A DNA stretch of 21,253 nucleotides from positions 1-21,253 of the forward strand of contig DGEZ01000019.1 of NCBI GenBank assembly GCA_002391425.1, written 5' to 3'. Source of the DNA: Micrococcales bacterium UBA3913. GTDB lineage: Bacteria; Actinomycetota; Actinomycetes; Actinomycetales; Microbacteriaceae. The position numbers and the translations under genes were made by a program. The notes beneath the pieces are model-generated. The model did not search any database and was not told the DNA's origin. It saw nothing but the letters and a program-made list of their open reading frames with translations. Shown in pieces: positions 7,200 through 14,807 of the stretch (positions are counted from its first letter, which is position 1; every line of letters begins with the position of its first letter).

Positions 7200-7232
7200 G
7201 CTCACGCCACCGGGTACGCTCACGCCACCGGG
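7200..7232. repeat. 15-bp direct repeat over the menD stop codon
   Basis: GCTCACGCCACCGGG occurs at 7200-7214 and 7218-7232, period 18. The second copy holds the menD stop codon (7220-7222, minus strand); the first is a downstream duplicate in the gap between the convergent menF and menD genes. No hairpin terminator is visible in this gap. Confidence 0.85.
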
Positions 7233-8782
7233 ACCTCGAAGATTCCGGTACCCCGTTCCAGGAGCGCAGCCGCGAGTTGTGACGGCTCGAGCCTCACGTA
7301 CGGCCAGCTATAAGCCGCAGCGAGGGACTCCACATCCACATGCTGCGGGGTTTCCACCACACGCTCGAACAGCGCAGGGTCAGCCCGAGCCACCTCGAGG
7401 CTGCGGAAGATCGTTCCGCCGTGGTCGTTGACCACCACAATCTGCACCTGCGGGCGGTTCTCCGTATCGGGCAGGTACAACCCCCCGACGTCATGGAGGA
7501 AGGCCAGGTCGCCCACTAGGGCCCTCGCGGGTAATCCCGAGGAGTGCGCAACACCGATGGCCGTGGAGATGCTGCCATCGATCCCGGCCAACCCGCGGTT
7601 CGAGAACACCGGACGAGCCAACGGCGTCGCCCACTCGTCGAGCACCCGCACCATACCGGAGGCGGCGACGAACAGTGGCGACCCGGGGTCTCCGGTGCGC
7701 CACACCGCGTCCGCCACCACCGCACGCGGGTCCTCGTCTGGAACATTTGGCCTAGGGCGCGCGCACCAGCTGTTCAGCCAGCTGTCCGACGCCGCGCCGT
7801 GGCCGCGCACCGCATCCACCACGCGCGTCTCGGCTGTGAACCGGATGGGCTCCACATGTACCGGGTCGACCACCAGGATGTCCAGGTCCGTGCGCGACAG
7901 CAGGGCGGTCACCTCGCGGGAGAGCGTCGGCCGCCCGAACACGACGACGCGGCGAACCTGCCCGCTCGCCGGAGCGCGGAGGGCGCCGCGGTAGTGCGGG
8001 ACGACCGTCGAGCCCGCGCGAGCGCCGCTGACCACCTCGGCAATCAGCGGAAGGCGATGCTGCTGGGCGAACTCCGCAGCCGCTGGGCCCGCCCCGACAC
8101 CGGCCACCACGAGCGTCCCATCGCCCACCTCGACATCCGTGTGCTCCGCATCCAGCGGATCCGGCTTAACCGCGCGAGACCACCCCGGGCTGGGCCGCAG
8201 CACGCGCGCCTGGCCGCCCGAGAGCGGCTCACGGTACGCCATGTTCACGTGAACCGGTCCCGGCCTGCCCCACGACGCGGCTCGAATAGCACCGAGTGCG
8301 ACCTGACGGGCCTGGTAGCAGTCGTGTTCCAGAGTCTGCTCGGAGGGCGCATCCACGTGCAGGCTCTCGCGCACCGCGAAACCGAAGATGCCCTCCTGGT
8401 GGGTGGCTTGGTTGGCCCCGACCCCGATCAGCTCGGCGGGCCGGTCGGCCGTCACCAGCAGCAACGGCACGCCGTCGTGGTGCGCCTCGATCACCGCCGG
8501 CCAGAGATTGGCCACCGCGGACCCTGATGTCGTCACCACGAGGACGGGGCGCCCCGATGCGCGAGCCAGGCCAAGAGCCAGAAAAGCCGCGGAGCGCTCG
8601 TCAATACGCACGTGCAGGCGGATCAGACCGTCCTGTTCGGCGGCCGCGAGAACGAGCGCGAGCGCCTGCGACCGAGACCCCGGGCACACCACAGCATCGC
8701 GAATATCGCTATTGATCAGTTCTTGGATGAAGGCGGCCGCCTGTGCGCTCGAGGGCGCGAGGGCATCCCCGGGCATAGTCAC
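7220..8782 (-). CDS. menD: SEPHCHC synthase MenD
   Basis: Thiamine-diphosphate enzyme that joins isochorismate and 2-oxoglutarate to give 2-succinyl-5-enolpyruvyl-6-hydroxy-3-cyclohexene-1-carboxylate. In 520 residues it shows CPGSRS (33-38), the ThDP-activating glutamate in RIDERSAAFLALG (E62), TTSGSAVANLWPAVIEA (84-100), TADRP (111-115), SNRGLAGIDGSISTAIG, and the cofactor motif GDLAFLHD (from 424) followed by NDHGGTIF (452-459). Length is slightly short but normal for actinobacteria. The start is the GTG at 8782, which overlaps the stop of the upstream PLDc_N gene as GTGA; an ATG two codons in (8776) is the alternative. The overlap and lack of a clear ribosome binding site suggest translational coupling. 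The stop codon lies in a short tandem duplication. Confidence 0.96.
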   Translation of the reverse strand: MTMPGDALAPSSAQAAAFIQELINSDIRDAVVCPGSRSQALALVLAAAEQDGLIRLHVRIDERSAAFLALGLARASGRPVLVVTTSGSAVANLWPAVIEAHHDGVPLLLVTADRPAELIGVGANQATHQEGIFGFAVRESLHVDAPSEQTLEHDCYQARQVALGAIRAASWGRPGPVHVNMAYREPLSGGQARVLRPSPGWSRAVKPDPLDAEHTDVEVGDGTLVVAGVGAGPAAAEFAQQHRLPLIAEVVSGARAGSTVVPHYRGALRAPASGQVRRVVVFGRPTLSREVTALLSRTDLDILVVDPVHVEPIRFTAETRVVDAVRGHGAASDSWLNSWCARPRPNVPDEDPRAVVADAVWRTGDPGSPLFVAASGMVRVLDEWATPLARPVFSNRGLAGIDGSISTAIGVAHSSGLPARALVGDLAFLHDVGGLYLPDTENRPQVQIVVVNDHGGTIFRSLEVARADPALFERVVETPQHVDVESLAAAYSWPYVRLEPSQLAAALLERGTGIFEVPVA

Positions 8783-9156
8783 GATCTGCCGTGACCGTCG
8801 GTGTTCGGTCCCGGTGCTGTTCCATCGTCCCCCGGGGTGTCGCCGAAGTTCTCCCGTTCCAGCCTCGCGAGTTCTTCCTCCAGTTTGCGGACCCGCTGCT
8901 GCGCATCCAGGCCCTCCAGGAAACCCGGGTCGTCATCTGGTCGCGACGTCGCCGCCGAGGCGAGCTGCCGGGCCGACGGCCGCCCCAGGAAGAACCACAA
9001 GAGAGGCCCCACGATGGGAAGGACCACCACGATAACCACCCACACCGCCTTCGGCAGGGTGCGTACGGAATCCCGGACGGAGAGCGCGCAGTCGGCCAGT
9101 GCGACGATGGCGAGCACGAGGGCCGCCAGGATGATCGCCAGTACGATGCGTGTCAT
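8779..9156 (-). CDS. Small PLDc_N-domain membrane protein
   Basis: A 125-residue protein with two hydrophobic helices: residues 4-25 and about 37-58, the second in PKAVWVVIVVVLPIVGPLLW followed by FFLGRP. This is the PLDc_N domain (the N-terminal membrane part of cardiolipin synthases), here without any catalytic phospholipase domain. The remaining half is hydrophilic with a likely coiled coil (QQRVRKLEEELARLERE). Such stand-alone proteins are common next to men genes in actinobacteria; function unknown. The start is ATG 9156, 6 nt after a TAGGCT -10 box, so probably leaderless. Its stop overlaps the menD start by the GTGA arrangement, so it leads a two-gene operon with menD. Confidence 0.88.
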   Translation of the reverse strand: MTRIVLAIILAALVLAIVALADCALSVRDSVRTLPKAVWVVIVVVLPIVGPLLWFFLGRPSARQLASAATSRPDDDPGFLEGLDAQQRVRKLEEELARLERENFGDTPGDDGTAPGPNTDGHGRS

Positions 9157-9207
9157 GCCTACAGCCTAACGGGCTGAAGCCTCAGCGGAACCGGATAGCC
9201 TGGGTGC
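9157..9207. promoter_or_regulatory. Divergent pair of leaderless-type promoters
   Basis: Minus strand: TAGGCT (9168-9163), then 6 nt, then ATG 9156. Plus strand: TAGCCT (9196-9201), then 6 nt, then ATG 9208. Neither gene has a ribosome binding site and the whole gap is 51 bp. The spacing places transcription start on or next to each start codon. -35 boxes are poor. Confidence 0.6.
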
Positions 9208-9588
9208 ATGCACAAGCATGCCTGGCTCTGGTATTCGGCGATCCGCCTCGGCGTGATCGTCGTCGTCGCGCTAGCCCTCATCGCGGTGGGTGTCCCGTGG
9301 CTGCTCGCCACAGCCATCGGCCTGCTCGTGGCAGGGCTGGTGTCGTTTTTCGCCCTGGGACGACTGCGCGGAGAGTTCTCCGCGGAGCTTGCCGCAGCAC
9401 GCGACCGCCGCAGGCAGCGGAACTCTCGCCCAGATCCGGACGCGATCGTCGAGGATGCGCTGGCAGACTCGCTCACTGACGGGGATGCCACCGGGGCCGC
9501 GGATGCCTCGGCTACCGCCGCTGACGCTGGCTCACAGGTAGGGGACGATGCTGAGCCCGAAGCCGAGCATCCCGCTAAACAGCAGTGA
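9208..9588 (+). CDS. DUF4229 membrane protein
   Basis: A 126-residue protein with two hydrophobic helices (about residues 10-30 and 31-51), a basic cytoplasmic stretch RDRRRQRNSRPDPD, and an acidic Ala/Asp-rich tail. The order of a short aromatic start, two helices and a charged region matches DUF4229, a family known mainly from actinobacteria and often located beside menA. Function is unknown; the location suggests a link to quinone or membrane biology, but that is inference. The start is ATG 9208, 6 nt after TAGCCT, likely leaderless. The last 57 bases overlap the 3' end of menA on the other strand, so the acidic tail is the antisense of the MenA C-terminus. Confidence 0.82.
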   Translation: MHKHAWLWYSAIRLGVIVVVALALIAVGVPWLLATAIGLLVAGLVSFFALGRLRGEFSAELAAARDRRRQRNSRPDPDAIVEDALADSLTDGDATGAADASATAADAGSQVGDDAEPEAEHPAKQQ

Positions 9589-10515
9589 CCCGACGCTCGT
9601 GAGTTGCAACGCGGAAATGTAATCTCTGCTCGTGCGTGGGTGCAGGGCCAACGCTACGGCGACCGCAAACAACGGGAGGGATGCGAATGCGAGCAGACCG
9701 GCGAGCCCGAGCACGGGGGCCAGCCCCACGAGCATCACGTACGGTGCTGCCAGGAGCACGATGTACAGCGCGGTGGCCGGGCGTCGCCCGATGATTACGG
9801 CGAGAGTGCGCTTGCCGGAGGCGGAATCCTGGTCGACGTCCCGGATGTTGTTGATGAGCAGCACCGCGCTGGCGAACAGCCCCTGTGCGACGGCCACTGC
9901 GACGGCCACCCCGGAGAGTTTCCCGGCCTGGAGGTACACCGTGCCCAGTACGGCGACCAGTCCGAAGAAGAGGAATACGACGAGTTCTCCCCAGCCCGAG
10001 TAGCCGTAGGGGTGCGTGCCCCCGGTATAAAACCAGGCGGCGAGCAGGGCGAGCGCGCCCACAGCCAGCAGCCACCACTGGCCGCTGAGGAACACCAGGA
10101 GCAGGCCGACGACGGCCGCCAGAGCGAAGAAGGCGAGGGCGACGGCGAGCACCCGCCGCGGCGGAACACGACGTGACGCCGTCAGTCGAGGCGGACCGAC
10201 CCGGACGTCGTCCGTTCCCCAGATGCCATCCGAGTAGTCATTTGCGTAGTTGACGCCGATCTGCAGGCACAGCGCGAGCACCAGGCACAGTGCAGCACGA
10301 AAGATGTCGGCGCTCTGCTGGTAGGCGGCGGCGCCCAGACCGAGCACCACCGGCGCCACGGCCAGGGGCAGGGTGCGCAGCCGGGCGCCCTCCACCCAGA
10401 GGGCGGTAATCGATCGGCCCGGTTGTTCCTGCTCGGCGGACTCCGGCTCGCTCACGTCAGACCCCGCGTTGCTCGCATCAGACCCCGCGTTGCTGTGCTC
10501 ACCCACGCGCCTCAC
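9532..10515 (-). CDS. menA: 1,4-Dihydroxy-2-naphthoate polyprenyltransferase MenA
   Basis: Membrane enzyme of the UbiA family that attaches the polyprenyl chain to dihydroxynaphthoate, making demethylmenaquinone. The 327-residue protein has about nine hydrophobic helices and the two Asp-rich sites: NYANDYSDGIWGTDD in the first half and NNIRDVDQDSASGKRTLAV in the second, plus VGPPRLTAS. The first 34 residues are polar, Gly/Ser/Glu-rich and unusual; they contain a 7-residue duplication coded by a 17-bp repeat. The start is GTG 10515, overlapping the menE stop as GTGA, which indicates translational coupling. Last gene of menB-menE-menA; its end overlaps the DUF4229 gene on the opposite strand. 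Confidence 0.96.
   Translation of the reverse strand: MRRVGEHSNAGSDASNAGSDVSEPESAEQEQPGRSITALWVEGARLRTLPLAVAPVVLGLGAAAYQQSADIFRAALCLVLALCLQIGVNYANDYSDGIWGTDDVRVGPPRLTASRRVPPRRVLAVALAFFALAAVVGLLLVFLSGQWWLLAVGALALLAAWFYTGGTHPYGYSGWGELVVFLFFGLVAVLGTVYLQAGKLSGVAVAVAVAQGLFASAVLLINNIRDVDQDSASGKRTLAVIIGRRPATALYIVLLAAPYVMLVGLAPVLGLAGLLAFASLPLFAVAVALALHPRTSRDYISALQLTSVGSLLFSGMLGFGLSIVPYL
10457..10494. repeat. 17-bp direct repeat in the 5' part of menA
   Basis: TCAGACCCCGCGTTGCT occurs at 10457-10473 and 10478-10494, period 21 (seven codons). It keeps the frame and gives SNAGSD twice in the polar N-terminus of MenA. Confidence 0.85.
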
Positions 10516-11744
10516 ACTCCTTCACCACGATCAACCTTATTGTGTGCCCCCTGGGCCGCGTCCGCGGCGAGATCACGCAGGCGGCCGCGATCCGGCTTGC
10601 GCGTTTCCGTCATCGGGATGCCCGCGTCCAGCCAGCGCACGAACACGGGCCTGCCCGCTGGCCCGAAGCGTGCGTCCAGAAGCGTCGACACCTCGCTGTC
10701 CGCCACCGGGGTCCCATCGGGGTGCCTCCGGAGGGAGCCGTCGAGGAACACGCCCACTCGCTGCCCCCAGTGGGGGTCGTCGACGGCGACAGCTACCGCC
10801 GACCGTCCCCATCCGTGTTCGTGCAGGGCCTCCTCGACCTCGATCAGGTTCACCTTCACCCCACCGGAGATGATGACGCTGTCGGCGCGCCCCAGGATGC
10901 GCACACGTCCGTCCTCGGTCCACTCGCCGAGGTCCCCGGAACGCCACCAGCGCGTGCCCTCCGCATCGGTCACGAACGCACCCGCGCCGCCAGAACTCAG
11001 GTACCCCGAGGCAAGAGTCGGCCCCGTGATGAATACTCTCCCGGCCGCGTCGAACTGAACGCGCGTCCCCCCGAGCGCACGGCCGTCGTACACGCAGCCT
11101 CCCGCCGTCTCGGTCGAGCCGTAGGTGCGCACCACGCGCACCCCGAGGTCGGATGCGCGCCTGGCCAGGGGCTCCTCCAGCTTCTGACCCCCGACAAGGA
11201 CGGCGTCGAGACGACGCAGGAGGGCGCGAGCGCGCCCGTTCTGCTGGGCGGCCGCGAGAGCATCATCGAGCTGGCTGGGCACGAGCGCCGCGTAGAGGGG
11301 ACCGACGGGAGCGGACGCAACCGCATCCCAGAGCCCGTCCACGCCCGCGCTGGCCCGGAGGAGCTCGGTGCCGGCGACCACCGTGCGCACCACCACCATC
11401 GCCCCGGCCACGTAGTGCACGGGCAGGGCCAGCACCCAGTTCCCCGCGCCCGACAGGGCATCGTGGCTCTGCGCGACCGCGGCGCGCAGAGCAGACCCGG
11501 ACAGGGCGACCCGTTTCGGTTCCGCCGTCGATCCCGACGTCTGGATGACCAGAGCGACATCATTGGCCACTGCAGCAATCGGGGGCACCTTCCGGGCCGC
11601 GGCCCCCGCTTCCGCGGTGCGCGCGCGCTGGGGGAATACCGCTGGCCCGCCTGCGTTGAGGGCCTCCGTCAGCGCCGCCCGGAATGCATCAACATCATCC
11701 GCATCGACACATACCAGATCACGCATATGAGAACCCCACGTCAT
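10512..11744 (-). CDS. menE: o-Succinylbenzoate-CoA ligase MenE
   Basis: Adenylate-forming enzyme that activates o-succinylbenzoate to its CoA thioester. Motifs in order: phosphate-binding TSGSTAEPKRV (69-79), TYGSTETAGG, GYLSSGG, the hinge region RSGDLGEWTEDGRVRILGR, SVIISGGVKVN, and a C-terminal TETRKPDRGRL with the catalytic lysine. At 410 residues it is the short actinobacterial form of the family. The start is ATG 11744; an ATG at 11726 is an alternative with a weak GGGG upstream. It follows menB by 30 bp and overlaps menA as GTGA, so the three form an operon. Confidence 0.95.
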   Translation of the reverse strand: MTWGSHMRDLVCVDADDVDAFRAALTEALNAGGPAVFPQRARTAEAGAAARKVPPIAAVANDVALVIQTSGSTAEPKRVALSGSALRAAVAQSHDALSGAGNWVLALPVHYVAGAMVVVRTVVAGTELLRASAGVDGLWDAVASAPVGPLYAALVPSQLDDALAAAQQNGRARALLRRLDAVLVGGQKLEEPLARRASDLGVRVVRTYGSTETAGGCVYDGRALGGTRVQFDAAGRVFITGPTLASGYLSSGGAGAFVTDAEGTRWWRSGDLGEWTEDGRVRILGRADSVIISGGVKVNLIEVEEALHEHGWGRSAVAVAVDDPHWGQRVGVFLDGSLRRHPDGTPVADSEVSTLLDARFGPAGRPVFVRWLDAGIPMTETRKPDRGRLRDLAADAAQGAHNKVDRGEGV

Positions 11745-11774
11745 ATGCCCGCCTACGAACCTGGCACACCGCGC

Positions 11775-12668
11775 TCAGTACTCCCACGGGAACGGCGACC
11801 AATCCGGCTGGCGCTTCTGCAGGAATGCGTCCCTGCCCTCGACCGCCTCCGCGGTGCCGTAGGCGAGTCGCGTCGCCTCGCCCGCGAAGAGCTGCTGGCC
11901 GACGAACCCGTCGTCGGCCGCGTTGAACGCGTACTTGAGCATCCTGATCGCCGTAGGCGACTTGGTCAGGATGCGCTTCCCCCACGCGATCGCTGTTGGC
12001 TCAAGCTCCGCATGGGGGACGACGAGGTTGACGGTACCCATCTCGTACGCGCGCTGCGCGTCGTACTCGTCGGCGAGGAAGAAGATCTCCCGTGCCACCT
12101 TCTGCCCGACCTGCCGCGCCAGGTAGGCGCTGCCGAATCCGCCATCGAATGAGCCCACATTGGCGTCCGTCTGCTTGAACCGCGCGTGCTCCCTGCTGGC
12201 GAGGGTGAGGTCGCAGACCACGTGCAACGAATGCCCACCCCCGGCAGCCCAGCCGGGCACGACGGCGATGACGACTTTGGGCATGAACCGGATGAGGCGC
12301 TGAACCTCCAGGATGTGTAGCCGGCCGCTGCCGGCGACGGGCCCGTCGGCATCCTCGTAGCGATATCCTTCGGGCCCGCGCACCCGCTGGTCGCCGCCCG
12401 AGGAGAATGCCCAGCCACCGTCGCGCGGACTCGGCCCGTTTCCGGTGAGCAGCACCACGCCGATCGTGGCGGACTGTCGTGCGTGGTCGAGGGCGCGGTA
12501 CAGCTCGTCCACGGTGCGTGGACGAAACGCGTTGCGCACCTCGGGGCGATCGATGGCGATCCGGACGATTCCCCCGTCCACGTGCTCGTGGTACGTCACA
12601 TCCGTAAACTCGGAGAAGCCGGGCACGACACGCCACTGGGCGGCGTCGAAGATTTCTGAGACAGTCAC
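11775..12668 (-). CDS. menB: 1,4-Dihydroxy-2-naphthoyl-CoA synthase MenB
   Basis: Crotonase-fold enzyme that closes the second ring, converting o-succinylbenzoyl-CoA to DHNA-CoA. The 297 residues carry the CoA/oxyanion-hole segments AFSSGGDQ (87-94) and PGWAAGGGHSLHVVCDL (138-154), and the family-specific DANVGSFDGGFGSAYLARQVG (168-188), in which D175 matches the catalytic aspartate of the mycobacterial enzyme; a tyrosine near 270 in RLAYGTAEAVEGRDAF probably matches its catalytic tyrosine. The glycine (G138) that marks bicarbonate-dependent type I MenB is present. The start is GTG 12668; TAAGGT (12680-12675) lies exactly 6 nt upstream, so the mRNA is probably leaderless, though AAGG could also be read as a weak ribosome binding site. 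First gene of menB-menE-menA, divergent from menC. Confidence 0.96.
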   Translation of the reverse strand: MTVSEIFDAAQWRVVPGFSEFTDVTYHEHVDGGIVRIAIDRPEVRNAFRPRTVDELYRALDHARQSATIGVVLLTGNGPSPRDGGWAFSSGGDQRVRGPEGYRYEDADGPVAGSGRLHILEVQRLIRFMPKVVIAVVPGWAAGGGHSLHVVCDLTLASREHARFKQTDANVGSFDGGFGSAYLARQVGQKVAREIFFLADEYDAQRAYEMGTVNLVVPHAELEPTAIAWGKRILTKSPTAIRMLKYAFNAADDGFVGQQLFAGEATRLAYGTAEAVEGRDAFLQKRQPDWSPFPWEY

Positions 12669-12755
12669 GCATCCACCTTACAAAGTGGTGCTGTGGCCGG
12701 GTGCTGCATCAGCCCCACCGGTGCCCGTATACGCAGCGCCCGGTACGGTAGAGGC
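12669..12755. promoter_or_regulatory. Divergent menB/menC leaderless-type promoters
   Basis: Minus strand: TAAGGT (12680-12675), 6 nt, GTG 12668 (menB). Plus strand: TACGGT (12744-12749), 6 nt, GTG 12756 (menC). Both show the -10 to start spacing seen at other genes of the window. No clear -35 boxes. Confidence 0.55.
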
Positions 12756-13772
12756 GTGGATGCGCTGCCCGAACTCGATGAGTTGCTCTCGAGCGTGCAC
12801 GTGGTGTCCCTTCCCCTGTCGGTGCGATTCCGGGGGGTCATGCACCGCGAAGCCGCCCTCTTCTGCGGCCCGCACGGGTGGACGGAGTTCTCCCCGTTCC
12901 TGGAGTACGACGATGACGAGTCTGCCGCGTGGCTTGCGGCGGCCATCGAGTTCGGCTGGTCGACGCCGCTGCGTCCACGACGCGACGCGATTCCCGTAAA
13001 CGCGACGGTTCCCGCCGTTGCCGCGGAACGGGTTCCAGAGGTCCTCGCCCTCTACGGGAAAACCCCCGCCCACACCATCAAGGTGAAGGTCGCCGAGCGC
13101 GGTCAGAGCCTGCAGGAGGACGTGGCCCGCGTGCGCGCCGTCCACGAAGCCGCACCACAGGCGAGGGTACGCGTCGACGCGAACGGCGCTTGGTCCCTGG
13201 AGGAGGCCAAGCGCGCCCTGGACGCGCTCTCCTGGGCCAGCCTGGAATACGTGGAGCAGCCCGTTGCCACCCTCGCCGACATGGTCGAGCTGCGGCAGTG
13301 GTCCCGCAGCCAGGGACCGGGCACCCTCCTGGCCGCCGACGAGCTGGTGCGCAAAGCGGAGGACCCCCTCGCGGTCGCGCGAGCTGGCGCTGCCGACGTC
13401 ATCATCGTGAAAGCTCAACCCCTCGGCGGAATCCGGCGCGCCCTCACCGTCGTGCAGGAGGCCAGCCTGCCCGCGGTGGTCTCCAGCGCCTTGGATACGC
13501 AGGTCGGCATCGGCATGGGCCTTGCCCTCGCGGCCGCCCTACCCGCGCTCCCGTACGCGTGCGGTCTGGGCACGGGGCGTCTCTTCCGGACCGCGATAGC
13601 AGACCTGGGGCCAAGCCCTTCGCCCTGGCTGGTGCCGCCACGACGGGCGACGCCGACACCGGAGGCTCTGGCAGATGCGGGGGCCTCCCCGGCCCGGACC
13701 GCCTGGTGGCGCGACCGGATCCGCCGCTGCTATCGGCGGCTTGTGGATGCGCGAGGTCACAGCCCCGAGTAG
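12756..13772 (+). CDS. menC: o-Succinylbenzoate synthase MenC
   Basis: Enolase-superfamily enzyme that dehydrates SHCHC to o-succinylbenzoate. In 338 residues it has the catalytic KVK (K109, K111), the three metal ligands in VDANGAW (D141), VEQP (E167) and AADE (D195), and the second base in VKAQPLGG (K219). The start is GTG 12756, not the ATG at 12693, because the 21 extra residues are not family-like and TACGGT at 12744-12749 lies 6 nt before the GTG, making a leaderless mRNA likely. Divergent from menB. Its last 16 bases overlap the end of ccsB on the opposite strand. Confidence 0.94.
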   Translation: MDALPELDELLSSVHVVSLPLSVRFRGVMHREAALFCGPHGWTEFSPFLEYDDDESAAWLAAAIEFGWSTPLRPRRDAIPVNATVPAVAAERVPEVLALYGKTPAHTIKVKVAERGQSLQEDVARVRAVHEAAPQARVRVDANGAWSLEEAKRALDALSWASLEYVEQPVATLADMVELRQWSRSQGPGTLLAADELVRKAEDPLAVARAGAADVIIVKAQPLGGIRRALTVVQEASLPAVVSSALDTQVGIGMGLALAAALPALPYACGLGTGRLFRTAIADLGPSPSPWLVPPRRATPTPEALADAGASPARTAWWRDRIRRCYRRLVDARGHSPE

Positions 13773-14767
13773 GCGTGCCACCCCTGGAAGAAGATATTCA
13801 CGATCGTGAAATTGAAGATAACGGACAAGAACCCGACGATCGCCAGCCAGGCGGCCCGGTCGCCGCGCCAGCCCCGAGTGGCGTGGGCATGCAAGTACCC
13901 GGCGTAGATCGTCCAGATGATGAACGTCCACACCTCCTTGACATCCCATCCCCAGTATCTGCCCCATGCCTTCTGAGCCCAGAGGGCACCGAAGATGAGG
14001 GTGAACGTCCAGAACACGAAGCCGATGATGTTGACCCGATAGGTGAGCTGCTCCAGTCGATCCGTTCCAGGCAGGGAGGCGAGCAGGCGTGCCATGCGGC
14101 CGCCCCCGCGGCTGGGCTCCGACTGCTCGGTGACAGGGCGAACCTCGGTGGCCGTGTTCACGCCGCCGGCGGCAGTGGCTTGGTATGCAGCCTCGCCGAG
14201 GTCAGCGGCAACCTCTGACGCCTGCGCCGCACGGGAGCGCACCACCGCACGTTCACGCCGAGACTGCAGCAGCTGCATCACCGCTACCCCAGCCCCGAGA
14301 GCGAAGAACGCCGTGCCCAGCATGGCAACGACAACGTGGATGAGCAGCCAGTACGACCGCAGAGACACGGCCAGAGTCGCGCTCGGCCGCCAGAAGAAGA
14401 TCGTCGCCACGGCGATGGAGAGCACGAGCAGGCCGGTCACGAAAACGCCCAGGTAGCGCAACTCGACTTTGAGGGAAACGACCAGGTAGACCACCGCGAT
14501 CATCCACGTTGCGGTAATGGTGAACTCGTACATGGTCGCCCACGGCACGACGCCCGCCGCGATACCGCGCAAAACCACGCCCGCCAGGTGCACGACCATG
14601 CCCAACCAGGTCAGCGCCACCGCGATCTTCCCCGACCGGGTGTGTGCGTTCGACTCCTGGCTCGCTCGGCGAGCCATATCGAACGAAAACGCCAGGAACG
14701 CCCCCACGTAAATGCCGGCCGCCGAAAGGATCGCGATATACGACCACTCATCCAGAATTGTGCTCAT
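13757..14767 (-). CDS. ccsB: Cytochrome c synthase subunit CcsB/ResC (CcsA family)
   Basis: With ResB it forms the system II haem lyase that moves haem across the membrane and attaches it to apocytochrome c. The 336-residue protein is mostly hydrophobic helices and carries the haem-handling tryptophan motif WGRYWGWDVKEVW (268-280). Conserved-type histidines are at 60 (helix), 144 (helix) and 293/295 after the motif. A polar loop of about 70 residues (168-238) between helices is longer than in many relatives. The start is ATG 14767, with GAGG 5 nt upstream. Last gene of phosphatase-resA-ccdA-resB-ccsB, 40 bp after resB; ends convergently in menC by a 16-bp overlap. Confidence 0.95.
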   Translation of the reverse strand: MSTILDEWSYIAILSAAGIYVGAFLAFSFDMARRASQESNAHTRSGKIAVALTWLGMVVHLAGVVLRGIAAGVVPWATMYEFTITATWMIAVVYLVVSLKVELRYLGVFVTGLLVLSIAVATIFFWRPSATLAVSLRSYWLLIHVVVAMLGTAFFALGAGVAVMQLLQSRRERAVVRSRAAQASEVAADLGEAAYQATAAGGVNTATEVRPVTEQSEPSRGGGRMARLLASLPGTDRLEQLTYRVNIIGFVFWTFTLIFGALWAQKAWGRYWGWDVKEVWTFIIWTIYAGYLHAHATRGWRGDRAAWLAIVGFLSVIFNFTIVNIFFQGWHAYSGL

Positions 14768-14807
14768 TCGTCCTCACCGGGGAAGTCTCGTCATGGTCTC
14801 GTCCATC

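Noticed and set aside
12693..12755. ATG 12693 as the start of menC
   Set aside because: The 21 added residues are not family-like and the -10 box TACGGT lies inside them, 6 nt before GTG 12756.
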